Origin: Cyanophora paradoxa
Taxonomy: Eukaryota; Glaucocystophyceae; Cyanophorales; Cyanophoraceae
NCBI GenBank assembly: GCA_004431415.1
Contig: QPMI01000078.1
Coordinates: 1-64,000, forward strand
Length of the DNA stretch: 64,000 bases
Direction of reading: 5' to 3'
The notes below the pieces were generated by a model. That model worked only from the letters and a program-made list of their open reading frames with translations, was not told the DNA's origin and searched no databases. This document shows, one piece after another, positions 7,336-16,306 of the stretch. Every line of letters starts with the position of its first letter. The first letter of the stretch is position 1. The translations under genes and the position numbers were made by a program.

Positions 7336-8640
7336 TCAGTGGTGCAGGTGCCGGAAGCGCGCGTTGTCCTCGGCCTCCTCGCGCGCCGCCTGCTCCTCCG
7401 CCGCGTCGATCTCCGCCCGCGAGGCCTCCCGCGCCGCGGCCGACGCGTAGTCCTTGAGCACGGGCACGCGCCGGTAGCTGTAGCCGAGGCCCTTCGCCAG
7501 CCCCGCCGACTCCGCCTCGAACGCCCGCCAGCGCTCCGAGGCCTCCGCCCCGGCGATCTGGCCGGCGCGGAAGCCGGAGTCCAGCTCGGCGCGGAAGGCG
7601 ATGGTGGCCTGCAGGCGCTGGGCCCAGAGGGCCTGGCGCCGCTCCTCCGCCTCGCGCGCCTGGCGCGCCGCCAGCGCCCGCCGCTCGGCCTCCTGCTGGG
7701 CCCCGAAGCCCTGGATCGCGGTGAGGACGGCGCCGGGGCCGGGAGGGGGCTGGGGCCGTCGGCGCTCGCGGGGAGGCCGAGCTCCCGTAGCCGCTCGGGC
7801 CCGCGCCGCCGTTCGTCGGGTACCCTGCCCTTGGATCAGGAGGGGGCGGGGGAGGGGGGTACGGGAGGGAAGGCGGGGGGTACGCGGGGCCGGACCTGGC
7901 GCGGCAGCATCTCGTCGATGCGCTGCTGGCCGGGGCGCTGCTGGGGGCCGTGGCGGGGGCTGGGGCGGGAGGAAGGCCGGCGCCGAGTTGCGGGTGCGCT
8001 TGCCCTTGCCCTTGGTGTGGGGCTTGACGAGGAAGGGCCCGACGTCGGGCGCCGGGTCCTTGAACTGGGCGACGGGGATCGCGATCGCCTCCAGCGCCGG
8101 CTGGCTCTCGCCGAGGGAGAGCGGGGCCTTGGGGACGATGCCGCGGATGTAGGTCTGCCAGACGCCGCCGAGCTTGTAGGAGTAGGGGCGGCACCAGGAG
8201 CCGAAGCCGGCGAGGGTCTCGTCCAGCCGGCCGTTCTCGATGTCGGCGCCGACGGCGGCGGAGGTGTCCGGGCCCTCCGTGCGCGCGATGTACTCGACGA
8301 TGCCCGCGACGCTCGTCATCCAGCCCTCCGTCTCCGAGCCGACGAGGAAGGTGGTGGGGTCGACGACGCAGTGGGTGATGATGAAGCGGGTGAGGGGCAG
8401 GAGGCCGTCTCCTGCCAGAAGGCGAGGCGCTTCTCCCGCAGCCACACCGGCTCGAAGGCCTGGATGCAGGAGGCCTGGCGGCCACCTGCGGCGCGGGCGA
8501 CGTTAGCGCGTACGACGTCGGGACGGGCGGGGAAGGTGCGCGGCTTCGAATCCAGCGGCTCCCCGCGAAGCTGCCTGCGGCCCAGTGAGCGTGCTGCGAG
8601 CGGGAGGTGGGAGGGATTGGGCGGGCGGGCCTGCGTCCAG
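7336..8640 (-). CDS. Large viral-type protein with Pro/Arg linker and C-terminal coiled coil, frameshifted, start unresolved
   Basis: The clean frame from about 8400 to 7336 begins LPLTRFIITHCVVDPTTFLV and continues SETEGWMTSVAGIVEYIART and FGSWCRPYSYKLGGVWQTYI. Then comes a long Pro/Arg-rich linker in which frames blur, and a charged, helical C-terminus (EAERRALAARQAREAEERRQ). One frame over, upstream, GRQASCIQAFEPVWLREKRL reads well and extends to about 8640 without an obvious ATG. A ccgcag just upstream could be a splice acceptor. Largest of the minus-strand viral genes; a structural role is possible but unproven. Confidence 0.45.
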
Positions 8641-8644
8641 CGCT

Positions 8645-9629
8645 GAAACGTAGCTCCACTGATGCTATCCGCGATGCGCGTAGCCCGCGACTGGCTGCGG
8701 ACAAGGGAGGGCTTAGCTAGGACAAGAACGGGTGTGGGGCGCGGGGCTGGAGGCGCGGGGAGGCGAGCCGGAGCCGCCGAATCGATGCGCGGGCTTGAGA
8801 ACGAGATCTAGAAGCGTGCGCAAGTCGCCGCGAACGTCGGCTCGAGTTGCGGAAGGCGCGGCGGCCAATCTCGGCACCTGCTCAGAGACCAAATGTCAGC
8901 GGACGCGGGCGAATCGAGCGCGAGGTTGCGGGGCATGTTCTAGGTGCTAAATGCAAGGGATAGAGCGGCAAGAGAGCGAGCTGGCACCTGCGGGATGCGG
9001 CGGAGTGCTCCGGCTCGGGCGCCATCGAGCTTTCGAAGGTCCGCGGCCGGCGCGAGCGACCCTGCGCGTGGCGGCGTGAGTGCGGCGTCGAGAGAGCTTT
9101 CCAGCGCCCAAAATCTGAGGTCCGGAGCTAGCCGTGGTGCGGAGAAAGAGGTTGCGAAGTGAGGCGCACCTCCGAATCGAAAGGAGCGAGGCGGCGGCTC
9201 TCCGGGCTGAGCGGAATGCAAGCTAGTGCCTCTGGCAAGTGCTGCAAGGAGCGCTGGGCCCGGGCGCTGCGAGATGCGCTGCCCGGGCGCTTTTTTTCGG
9301 GTTGGGGTACTGTGTTTTGAGTCGAAACACGTGGAGCAACCGCGTGAGCCCAAAACTTTCTGAGCTTAGGAGCAAAGGCGGTCGAGCGCTCGGCCGCGCA
9401 AGCTAGCTCCGGCGCGCTCTGCCTTCTCTCTACACGTGTCGCATTCACGTGCGCTCAAAACTTTCTAAGCTTCGGTCAAGCAAGGGCTAGCGCTTCCGAA
9501 GTTCTACGCGCGCGCCTCCCCGTCCGCCGGGCCGACGGTCTGCGCGTCACATCGTCCGCTGCGCCAAGAAGGAGAGATCAAGACGGTGTCAACCGGGTCT
9601 AGTTGAGCGCTTAAGGTCGGACCAAAGCC
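8645..9629. other. Non-coding interval between viral genes
   Basis: No convincing ORF on either strand. A short direct repeat is present: gcccaaaactttctgagctt near 9348 and gctcaaaactttctaagctt near 9452. A T7 run follows a GC-rich stretch at about 9280-9297. The right edge carries the first dyad repeat. Confidence 0.4.
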
Positions 9630-9765
9630 TGTCCCGACCCTCCCAGATCTTTAAATTAATATCTCAGAAGGTCGAGACAGCCGCTGAGCAGTCCGGATCC
9701 AGACGGACCAGAGCCTGTCCCGACCCTCCCAGATCTTTAAATTAATATCTCAGAAGGTCGAGACA
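9630..9765. repeat. Two dyad-symmetric repeats, candidate replication origin, left of helicase
   Basis: Two 50-bp units (9630-9679 and 9716-9765), 86 bp apart. Each starts TGTCCCGACC and ends GGTCGAGACA, so 10-bp arms are inverted around a 30-bp spacer with the AT-rich core agatctttaaattaatatct. Both are preceded by cggaccaragcc. They lie 91 bases upstream of the ATG of the origin-binding helicase. Inverted boxes around an AT-rich centre resemble herpesvirus OriS/OriL architecture. Origin function is inferred; promoter operators are the alternative. Confidence 0.6.
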
Positions 9766-9855
9766 GCAGTCCAGACGTCGACTATAGCTAGCCAACAGAC
9801 GTTGACTAGCCTAGTAGATCTAGAATTTTCCAAGCCTAGCTATAGAGAGACGACC

Positions 9856-12800
9856 ATGGCAACCGGACGCGTGTCTCTCGACGTCGACGCCTTCCTGGCC
9901 CGTATGCCCGGGCCCGGGGTACAGCAGATAGATCTGAGCGAGCAGGAGTGCAGCTTTTTCGTTCGATTCCCTCTCGTCGAAGTCCAGAAGGCCTGCAGCC
10001 CGACCCTGGGGACGGCTTTCTGCGTCTTCCACCCGCCCTGCATCACCCCAGCCACTTCTCGGGTGCCGAGGATGAGACGAGCACCGCGGCAGCCTGCGCC
10101 TTTGCAACCAAGTTCGGAGGCTTCACTTTCTCTCGCCCCTTGGATAATGGATTCAAGGCTGCCTACGTCCTACAGAGCCCGGAGGCTTGCGATCTCATGG
10201 CATGGTTCTTTGGGAGCTCGAGCGGCCTGGAGCTCGGTGTGGATGGCACGGGGGGCTACGTTCTGCGGGGGCCGGCGCCCGGGCCGCGAGCGGAGCTCCT
10301 CCCCACTCCATCCAGAAGCTCGGCGCCCGCGCTAAGCCCATCCCGGAGCCGGGCGCTCTCCTGGATTCGAGCCCAAGCCTGCCGGCCTTGGAGCGGCTCC
10401 TGGACCGCCTGCGCAAGAACAAGGCGGTGAGGGACGAGATCTGGAAGGCGGGGCAGAGCTGCGCGCGGACCTTGGCCTGCACGACGCCCGCCGCGTTCAG
10501 CACCTTGGAGTCGAGCCCGACGGGTCCATCACCCTCGTCCTGGGCGGGAGTCAGCCGGGGGCGCCGGCGGCTCGAATCTCCATCCAGGCGCACGGTATTG
10601 AAGTCGAGCTCGAGGGGAGGGGACCGGAGGGGAGTCGGGCAGCGTGGCACAGACCCGCTATGTGACCGATCCCTCGCAGCCTGTCGCCTTCGACATTGCC
10701 CTCCCCTCCCTCCTGATCGCGCTCGAGTCGACGGGCCTGGAGGCTTGCGTCAATGCAGTGGATGAACGCCACCTCTCGTGCAAGATCCTTACCTCCGCAT
10801 TCGGGGCGCTGGAGCAGAACCCGAGATCCGCTCAGCCGCAGGTCGACGTCATCTGCTCGGGACTCAACACGGGGAAGACGCAGGCGCTGATCGATGCGTA
10901 CCTGGACCCGGCCCTTGCAGGCGGCTGGCGAGTGATCCTCGTGACTTGCCGCCGGGCCTTCTCCCGCGACCTCAAGCGTCGCATTGATGCTGCGGAGTTG
11001 TCAAAGGACGCCGTGCTTTACATGGACATCAAGAAGCCACCGGAGAGCTCAAAGGGATCGCATGGCAAGTGGGGCTTCCGCCATGAGGAGTGCAGGTGCG
11101 TCGTCATCACATGGGACTCGCTGCACAAGGTGCTCGAGGACTGGGAGGGCTGGTCGACGGCGCCGCTACTGGTCGTGCTGGACGAGCTCTCCTCCCTCAC
11201 GAAGCACCTCACCTCGAGCGGCACCCTCGAGCCCACCGGCCTGCACCTAGGTATGCGGTCAGTGCCTCGAAACGCGCGCTGCGTGGGCCTATGGCGCGGC
11301 GTGATGAAGGCATCGCGCATCGTGGCGATGGACGGCTTCGTTCGGTCGGTCGATCTCGCGTACCTGGCAGAGTCGGCGCAGGAGGTCGGGGCGCGCCTGG
11401 GGCTCCTGTACAACTCGCATCGCACCTGCGACTGGAAGATGCGCGTGTCAGACAGCCCGGCGCACGTCGAGGCGGACATCATGGCGCTGTGCAGACCGGG
11501 CGCTGCGGGCGATGATCATTGCAGAGACGCCGGCCAAGGCGATCGAGATGCAGGAGAAGATTGCGAAGCAGGCGCTGGAGCAGCTCAGCCTGGGCGGCGC
11601 TCAGTACGTGACTCAGCTCGAGGCAGGGCCCGAGGACGGCAGCGGCGCACCGTTCACGATCGGGCTCATCGTTGGGCAGGCCAAGGAGAAGAGCGTGCGC
11701 TTCACGAACGACGGCCCAGTGCGCATCGTGTCGATCGATGTGTCTGAGGAGGGCGCGTACAAGGCCTGCGACGTGCTCATCGCAACTTCCGCGCTCGGGG
11801 CAGGCGTGGACTTTTCGGACGCGCACTTTGACAAGGTCTACGGCGTGTTCCAGGCAGAGCCCGCGCAGCTGGAGGCGGACGACATCGTGCAGCTGCTGTT
11901 TCGAGTCAGAAGGCTGCGCAAACGCAGCACGCCCGACGGAGAGCACCTGCTCGTCGCCGTGCGCAAGAACCGGACGCCCTCGGTTGCGGTCGGCGCGGCG
12001 GCTGCGCACTGGCGTGAGAGCGACGACGACGAGAGCTCGGACGACATGCAGCGCTACCTGGACCTGAAGGCTAGCCACCGCGGGAGCCGCCGCGCCGGCA
12101 TGCCCACTCGGCGCCTCGCAGTGGCAGCGCGCCTGCGGCTGATGTCGACCTGCGCGCTGATGAACGTGCAAGTCACGGAGGATCAAAACCCGAGCGGACC
12201 GAAGCAGGAGAAGGAGCAGCGGCTGCGCGAGATCAGGAGCGTGCTGGAGGCGGGCGCGCTGGAGCCCGTCGATCTGTGGAGCACGGTGCTGGCCTGGAGG
12301 CAGTCCCGCGAGTCTCTCGCTAAGCTGGACATCGAGAAGGTTGCTTCGCTTGCTCGCACGTCGATCGCCGCGTTCCTGGCCAAGGATCCGAGCGAGCTGA
12401 CCGAAGGAGACGTCGCCTGGATGTGGGATTCGTTCTACTCCATCCCGCTCACTGCCGTGGTCACGCTGGTGCTGAAGCATGGCGCGGACGTTGCCGAGAT
12501 CGTGCCTACTGCTGAGCGCCTCAAGGTATCGAAGGTCGTCGCGCTGTTCAAGAAACTCTTCGGCTGGCGGGGGTATGGAAAGCTCGCGGGGCGTGCTCTG
12601 TGGTCGGACGAAGCCTACGCGGCCCTGGCGTCGCCGGAGGGTCGGGAGGCGTACGCGGCTCTGCAGAGTCTGGACGAGCGCGCGCCCCGCTTCGATGCAG
12701 CGGACGGTGAGAAGAAGCGGCTCTCGCAGCAGTCTTGGCAAGTCATCAAGTACCTGCTGGAGAAGTACCTCGGAGTGAGACGCGCTTTCTCCGACGCGGA

Positions 12801-12972
12801 CGGAGGGCAAATGGGCAGCCGAAAGCGACGCTACATCACGTGGGAGGAAGACATGCTCGACGACGCAGTAGAGCGCCAGGCTAAGCAGGCAAGGGCAGGC
12901 ATGGCGCCAAGCTTCCCAGAGGTTTACAACGTTTTCTCCGACTGCTATGCTCTCATTCACAGGCGCGTGTGA
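9856..12972 (+). CDS. Herpes UL9-like origin-binding SF2 helicase, several frameshifts
   Basis: Likely start MATGRVSLDVDAFLARMPGP at 9856, after ctatagagagacgacc. The N-terminal roughly 260 aa pass through at least three frames (FATKFGGFTFSRPLDNGFKA, ALERLLDRLRKNKAVRDEIW, RVQHLGVEPDGSITLVLGG) and are not recognised. From 10,644 a clean frame has Walker A ICSGLNTGKTQ, Walker B LLVVLDELSS and VAMDGFV. After one shift near 11,510, it has ATSALGAGVDFS, FDKVYGVFQ and the motif VI-type QLLFRVRRLRK. The order SGLNTGKT, DE-box, G-GVDF, Q..-RVR is that of the herpesvirus origin-binding protein family, also found in large algal viruses. The C-terminal 350 aa are helical. About 1,030 aa in all. Confidence 0.75.
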
Positions 12973-13073
12973 TTGTCGGATGTCACAGTGTGGACTTCGC
13001 GAACGGGATGCGCGTGCCAGTGTGTAAATACGAACGTGCGAATTCAAGTGACGTCATGCATATGATCAATGAA

Positions 13074-13123
13074 TGTCTCGACCTTTTGAGATATTAATTT
13101 AAAGATCTGGGAGGGTCGGGACA
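13074..13123. repeat. Dyad repeat, inverted copy, right of helicase
   Basis: The same 50-bp unit in the opposite orientation: TGTCTCGACC, then AT-rich core agatattaatttaaagatct, then GGTCGGGACA. It begins 101 bases after the helicase stop. A lone half-site TGTCCCGACC follows at 13,163-13,172. Confidence 0.65.
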
Positions 13124-13403
13124 TTGCGAGGGCGGACGAGAGTGAGGGCATGCACTCTCTATGTGTCCCGACCTTTTCTGAACAACTCATGATTGCCGTA
13201 TCATCGATCTGCATTTACTCACTTCGTTCTCTGTCGCTTGCACATGCGCGGTGTGGGATTACTAATTAGATCTAGTCTCCCTAGCCCTCTGCGGCCGCCT
13301 TCCTGCCCCCTGCAAAGAGCAGCTCAACCAAATCCTGTGGGGTCTGATTCATTGCAGACTCGCCTTCCCCGCCTGGGCCTGAGCTACACCAAGCTACGGT
13401 GAG

Positions 13404-13743
13404 TCCGACCAAGAGACGTGTCCGGACCCTCCCTACTTTCTTTATAGATTATTGGAAAGGTCCGGACACTAGAGGAGGGAGGGCGTACATAAGTAGTCTG
13501 ACCAAGAGACGTGTCCCGACCCTCCCAGATCTTTAAATTAATATCTGAGAGGGTCGAGACACTAGAGGAGGGCGTACATAAGTAGTCTGACCAAGAGACG
13601 TGTCCCGACCCTCCCAGATCTTTAAATTAATATCTGAGAGGGTCGAGACACTAGAGGAGGGCGTACATAAGTAGTCTGACCAAGAGACGTGTCCCGACCC
13701 TCCCAGATCTTTAAATTAATATCTGAGAGGGTCGGGACACTAG
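13404..13743. repeat. Four tandem 89-93-bp units each with a dyad repeat
   Basis: Dyads at 13,419-13,468, 13,512-13,561, 13,601-13,650 and 13,690-13,739. Each is exactly 50 bp. Inter-dyad spacers (actagaggagggcgtacata, then agtagtctgaccaagagacg) are almost identical. The first dyad has diverged, with arms TGTCCGGACC and GGTCCGGACA and a different AT-rich core. The repeat ends at the stop codon of the exonuclease gene, and each unit carries a copy of that gene's last 17 bases. Confidence 0.75.
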
Positions 13744-14375
13744 AGGAGGGCGTACAACTTAAACTCGCGCAGCGCCGCCTGCTCCTCGCTGAGGTTCTCT
13801 GACTTCATTCGATCGCTGTAGGGCTCGGGCGGAGTTCCAGCCTTCACGTGCATCCAAAATAGATGTAAGCACCGCCGCATGAGCTCGATGTACCTCTCGT
13901 CCCGTCTGACGTACCACGTTTGCACGCGCAGAGGCGTGAAACAGAAAAGTTCGGCCCAGTCGCGGCCCGTTATGTCCAGCAGGCCCTGAAGTTGAGTCAT
14001 GTAATAGGTAGGAACGCTATCGTAAAGTTCGCCCTTGTAAGGGCATTTCACCTCTAAAATCCTATCATTTCCTATCAGTCCGTCGGGGCTCCCGGCGAGG
14101 AACGGCATTTCTTTGTGTTCGTGCAGTCCAGTGTGTTGAATGTCCACGTTATCGTTCAGTGCCTTGTAGATAGAGACCGCGAGGGGCTCGTAGTCGTGCC
14201 CGTAGGTTAGGGCAGGGTTGTCAAAGTTGTTTTCCTCCGCGATCCCGCTCAGCTCCGCCCAGAGGCGGGCCCTGGATTTCCACGGGTTGATGCCGCACGC
14301 GGCGGCAAAGTTCGAGGCGGTTAGCTTTTCGCGGCGCGCAGCGTGCCACGCCGCGCTCCCCTGTTGTAGGTCCAT
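13740..14375 (-). CDS. YqaJ/lambda-type (alkaline) exonuclease
   Basis: Intact 211-aa ORF starting MDLQQGSAAWHAARREKLTA at 14,375. The opening Q-G-S-x-x-W-x-x-x-R followed by TASNFAAACGINPW is the usual N-terminal signature of YqaJ-like recombinases. YGHDYEPLAVSIY supplies the glutamate block, and AGSPDGLIGNDRILEVKCPY gives the catalytic D...E-x-K motif of PD-(D/E)XK nucleases. These enzymes resect dsDNA ends for recombination; in DNA viruses they process replication intermediates. Length is normal and no frameshift is needed, unlike its neighbours. It is divergent from the gene at 14,431 (55-base gap). Further upstream ATGs at 14,540 give an unlikely extension. Confidence 0.85.
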   Translation of the reverse strand: MDLQQGSAAWHAARREKLTASNFAAACGINPWKSRARLWAELSGIAEENNFDNPALTYGHDYEPLAVSIYKALNDNVDIQHTGLHEHKEMPFLAGSPDGLIGNDRILEVKCPYKGELYDSVPTYYMTQLQGLLDITGRDWAELFCFTPLRVQTWYVRRDERYIELMRRCLHLFWMHVKAGTPPEPYSDRMKSENLSEEQAALREFKLYALL

Positions 14376-14430
14376 AGCTCGTAGCCTCGCAGTAGCGTTT
14401 AGAATTTCTCGTTGTGTGCAATTGCAAATG

Positions 14431-15129
14431 TCGGATGACGAAGATTCGAGCCCGGTCCCGCAGATGGACGAAGATTCGAGCCCCGAAGAGTTCCTGACTC
14501 GCGTTAGGGGCCTGGCCCATTGGATACGAGATAAGTTCAAGGAGGGGATGCGAAATCGGATAGGAACGTCGTCCTTTCCGCTGAGGGGCTAGCCCCTGTT
14601 GCAGCCCAGGGGCTGCGGGATACCGTGAGGCTCGCCCCCCATCCTATGATCGGAACTGGGACTTCAGCAGTGTGCTTACGTCCCTGTACGTGGCGCTGAT
14701 GTCGCCTAGAAGCCGCGTGGCCCGTCTGCCGAACGAGGCCAGATTGAAGATCATGAACTTCTTACTCGCAGGTAGAGACGGGCGCGAAGGCGATGTGATC
14801 AATGGGCTTCGAAATGAGATACAGTGGTACATGCGTACAGGCGAAGGCGGTGTCCGACAGTACGACGGCTCACGGTACACAGAGCTCGAGATTCCACGCG
14901 AGCTCGTACCCCGGAGCTGGCAAGAGCTTCCGCCCGCCCCACCCCCGCCCCCGCCTACGTATCCCCCTTTGACTCGAGGCCCCCCATCAACGAGCGCAAG
15001 CGACTGCGCGACTGGCTGCAGGACGATCGAAACCGTCTGCCGGGTGAGGCAAAGGTCGGCACTATACCCCCAGAGGAGGAGGCGTACCCCGTTTTCGAGA
15101 ACAATCGCCTGACGTGGAGGTGGACGTGA
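14431..15129 (+). CDS. Viral paralogue A (WIRDKF family), frameshifted
   Basis: Start MSDDEDSSPVPQMDEDSSPE at 14,431. The acidic N-terminus leads to FLTRVRGLAHWIRDKFKEG. After a break near 14,590 it continues SLYVALMSPRSRVARLPNEA, then INGLRNEIQWYMRTGEGGVR and a Pro-rich linker, and after another one-base shift NERKRLRDWLQDDRNRLPGE, ending at 15,129. Four blocks match the adjacent gene in order (see paralogue B), which supports reading across the frames. No known family recognised. The acidic N-terminus and RDKF helix suggest a protein-binding role, which is inference. Confidence 0.5.
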
Positions 15130-15238
15130 TAGGGGGTACGGGTAGATATTCTCAGCGAGCCGCGAGCATGGCGCGGACACGCGAGTCCGACGTGCTGTAC
15201 AACAACGGCCCATCATCGGTGAGATCCTACAGCGGACC

Positions 15239-15916
15239 GTGGACTTGGACGACGCACAATCCGATCTGCACCGGCGGCGATGGGCGATGGGCCCCGATTC
15301 GGGGAGCGGATCGCCCGGGGAGAACTTTATGGAACGCGTGCTGTACCTCGTGCGCTGGATACGAGATAAGTTTAACGACGATCAAGAGTTTCCAGATCAA
15401 AACACCATCGGCGCAGCACGTTTCATGGGTATGACGATCAATCCACGCAATCATGGCAGGCGAGAACGCAGGGATCTGAACGGCGATTGGGCGGACCTAC
15501 AAGCACTGTGGATGGCCTTTGCGAACCGCAAGAGCCAGATCCTCGCTCTGCCCGCGCGGGTGCAGGAGCGTATCATTGACTTTGTGGCACCGTGGCGCTT
15601 CGAGAGCCTTGACCCGCAGACTGTGCAGCCCGCTTCCTCAGACGACTGCGAAACGCCTTCTACCACCTGGCGCTGAGCGACGGCCAGTACTTCACGCCTC
15701 AGAGAATCGATCACGGTGAATTCGGTATACCCCCGAGTGGGCAAACTTTGGCATGGTACCCCCGCCGCGGCCCTCCTCTACGGCCCCCCCTCCCCCTCAC
15801 CTGAGCAGCGTGAGTCACTCAAGCGTCAGAGGGAGGTACGCGAATGGATGGACGACACCAGTCACTGGGTACAGGGCGAGGCCGAGTTACGCAAGTTCGC
15901 TAGGCTCGGGCAGTAA
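15239..15916 (+). CDS. Viral paralogue B (WIRDKF family), frameshifted
   Basis: Reading from MDLDDAQSDLHRRRWAMGPD, it contains FMERVLYLVRWIRDKFNDD, then DLQALWMAFANRKSQILALP and RVQERIIDFVAPWRFESL. After a shift near 15,640 it has RLRNAFYHLALSDGQYFTPQ. After a second shift near 15,740 it has PSPEQRESLKRQREVREWMD and ends at 15,916. Each block has a counterpart in paralogue A, so the pair is a tandem gene duplication. The true start may lie slightly upstream (about 15,170). Function unknown. Confidence 0.5.
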
Positions 15917-16306
15917 CCGCAGGGGGTACAGCATTCAGTTAGAGTCCGAGCCTAGTTAGAGGCCGGGAGGCCCCCGGGGGGTACATTGGACGTGTTAGTC
16001 CCCCTGCCTCCCCGAATGCAATATAACAATGCAACCTCCGCAACGCGTGACTCATCAACCTCCGAGGGTTAACAATGCATTGACAGCGAAGGGGCAAGCT
16101 CGAGAGCTCGACCCTTGGCAAGAGCCCACATATATATAACCCTAGGCCTGGCAATGGGTTAATTTCCTTTCCCCGAACCCGGCTGACGCGCACAGCAAAT
16201 CGGGGATATCAGAGGCCATTTATTCAATATATGCGATTCGCGTTGCAATCGGCTGATCATGAAGATTTTAGTAGAAGAGATCATGATAGAGATCCGCGGG
16301 GGGCCG
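15917..16306. other. Probable right edge of the viral region
   Basis: No ORF with support. Base composition drops from GC-rich coding to AT-richer sequence, and the next gene is a spliced host-type gene. No terminal repeat or target duplication was found that would fix the junction. Confidence 0.35.

Noticed and set aside
9616-13743. Dyad repeats as LTRs or transposon TIRs
   Set aside because: Seven short copies in both orientations with internal symmetry, no target duplication, and clustering around one gene; this does not fit element ends.
14376-14540. N-terminal extension of the exonuclease to 14,540
   Set aside because: The extra residues are Ser/Arg-rich shadow of the divergent gene; the family signature starts right after the ATG at 14,375.
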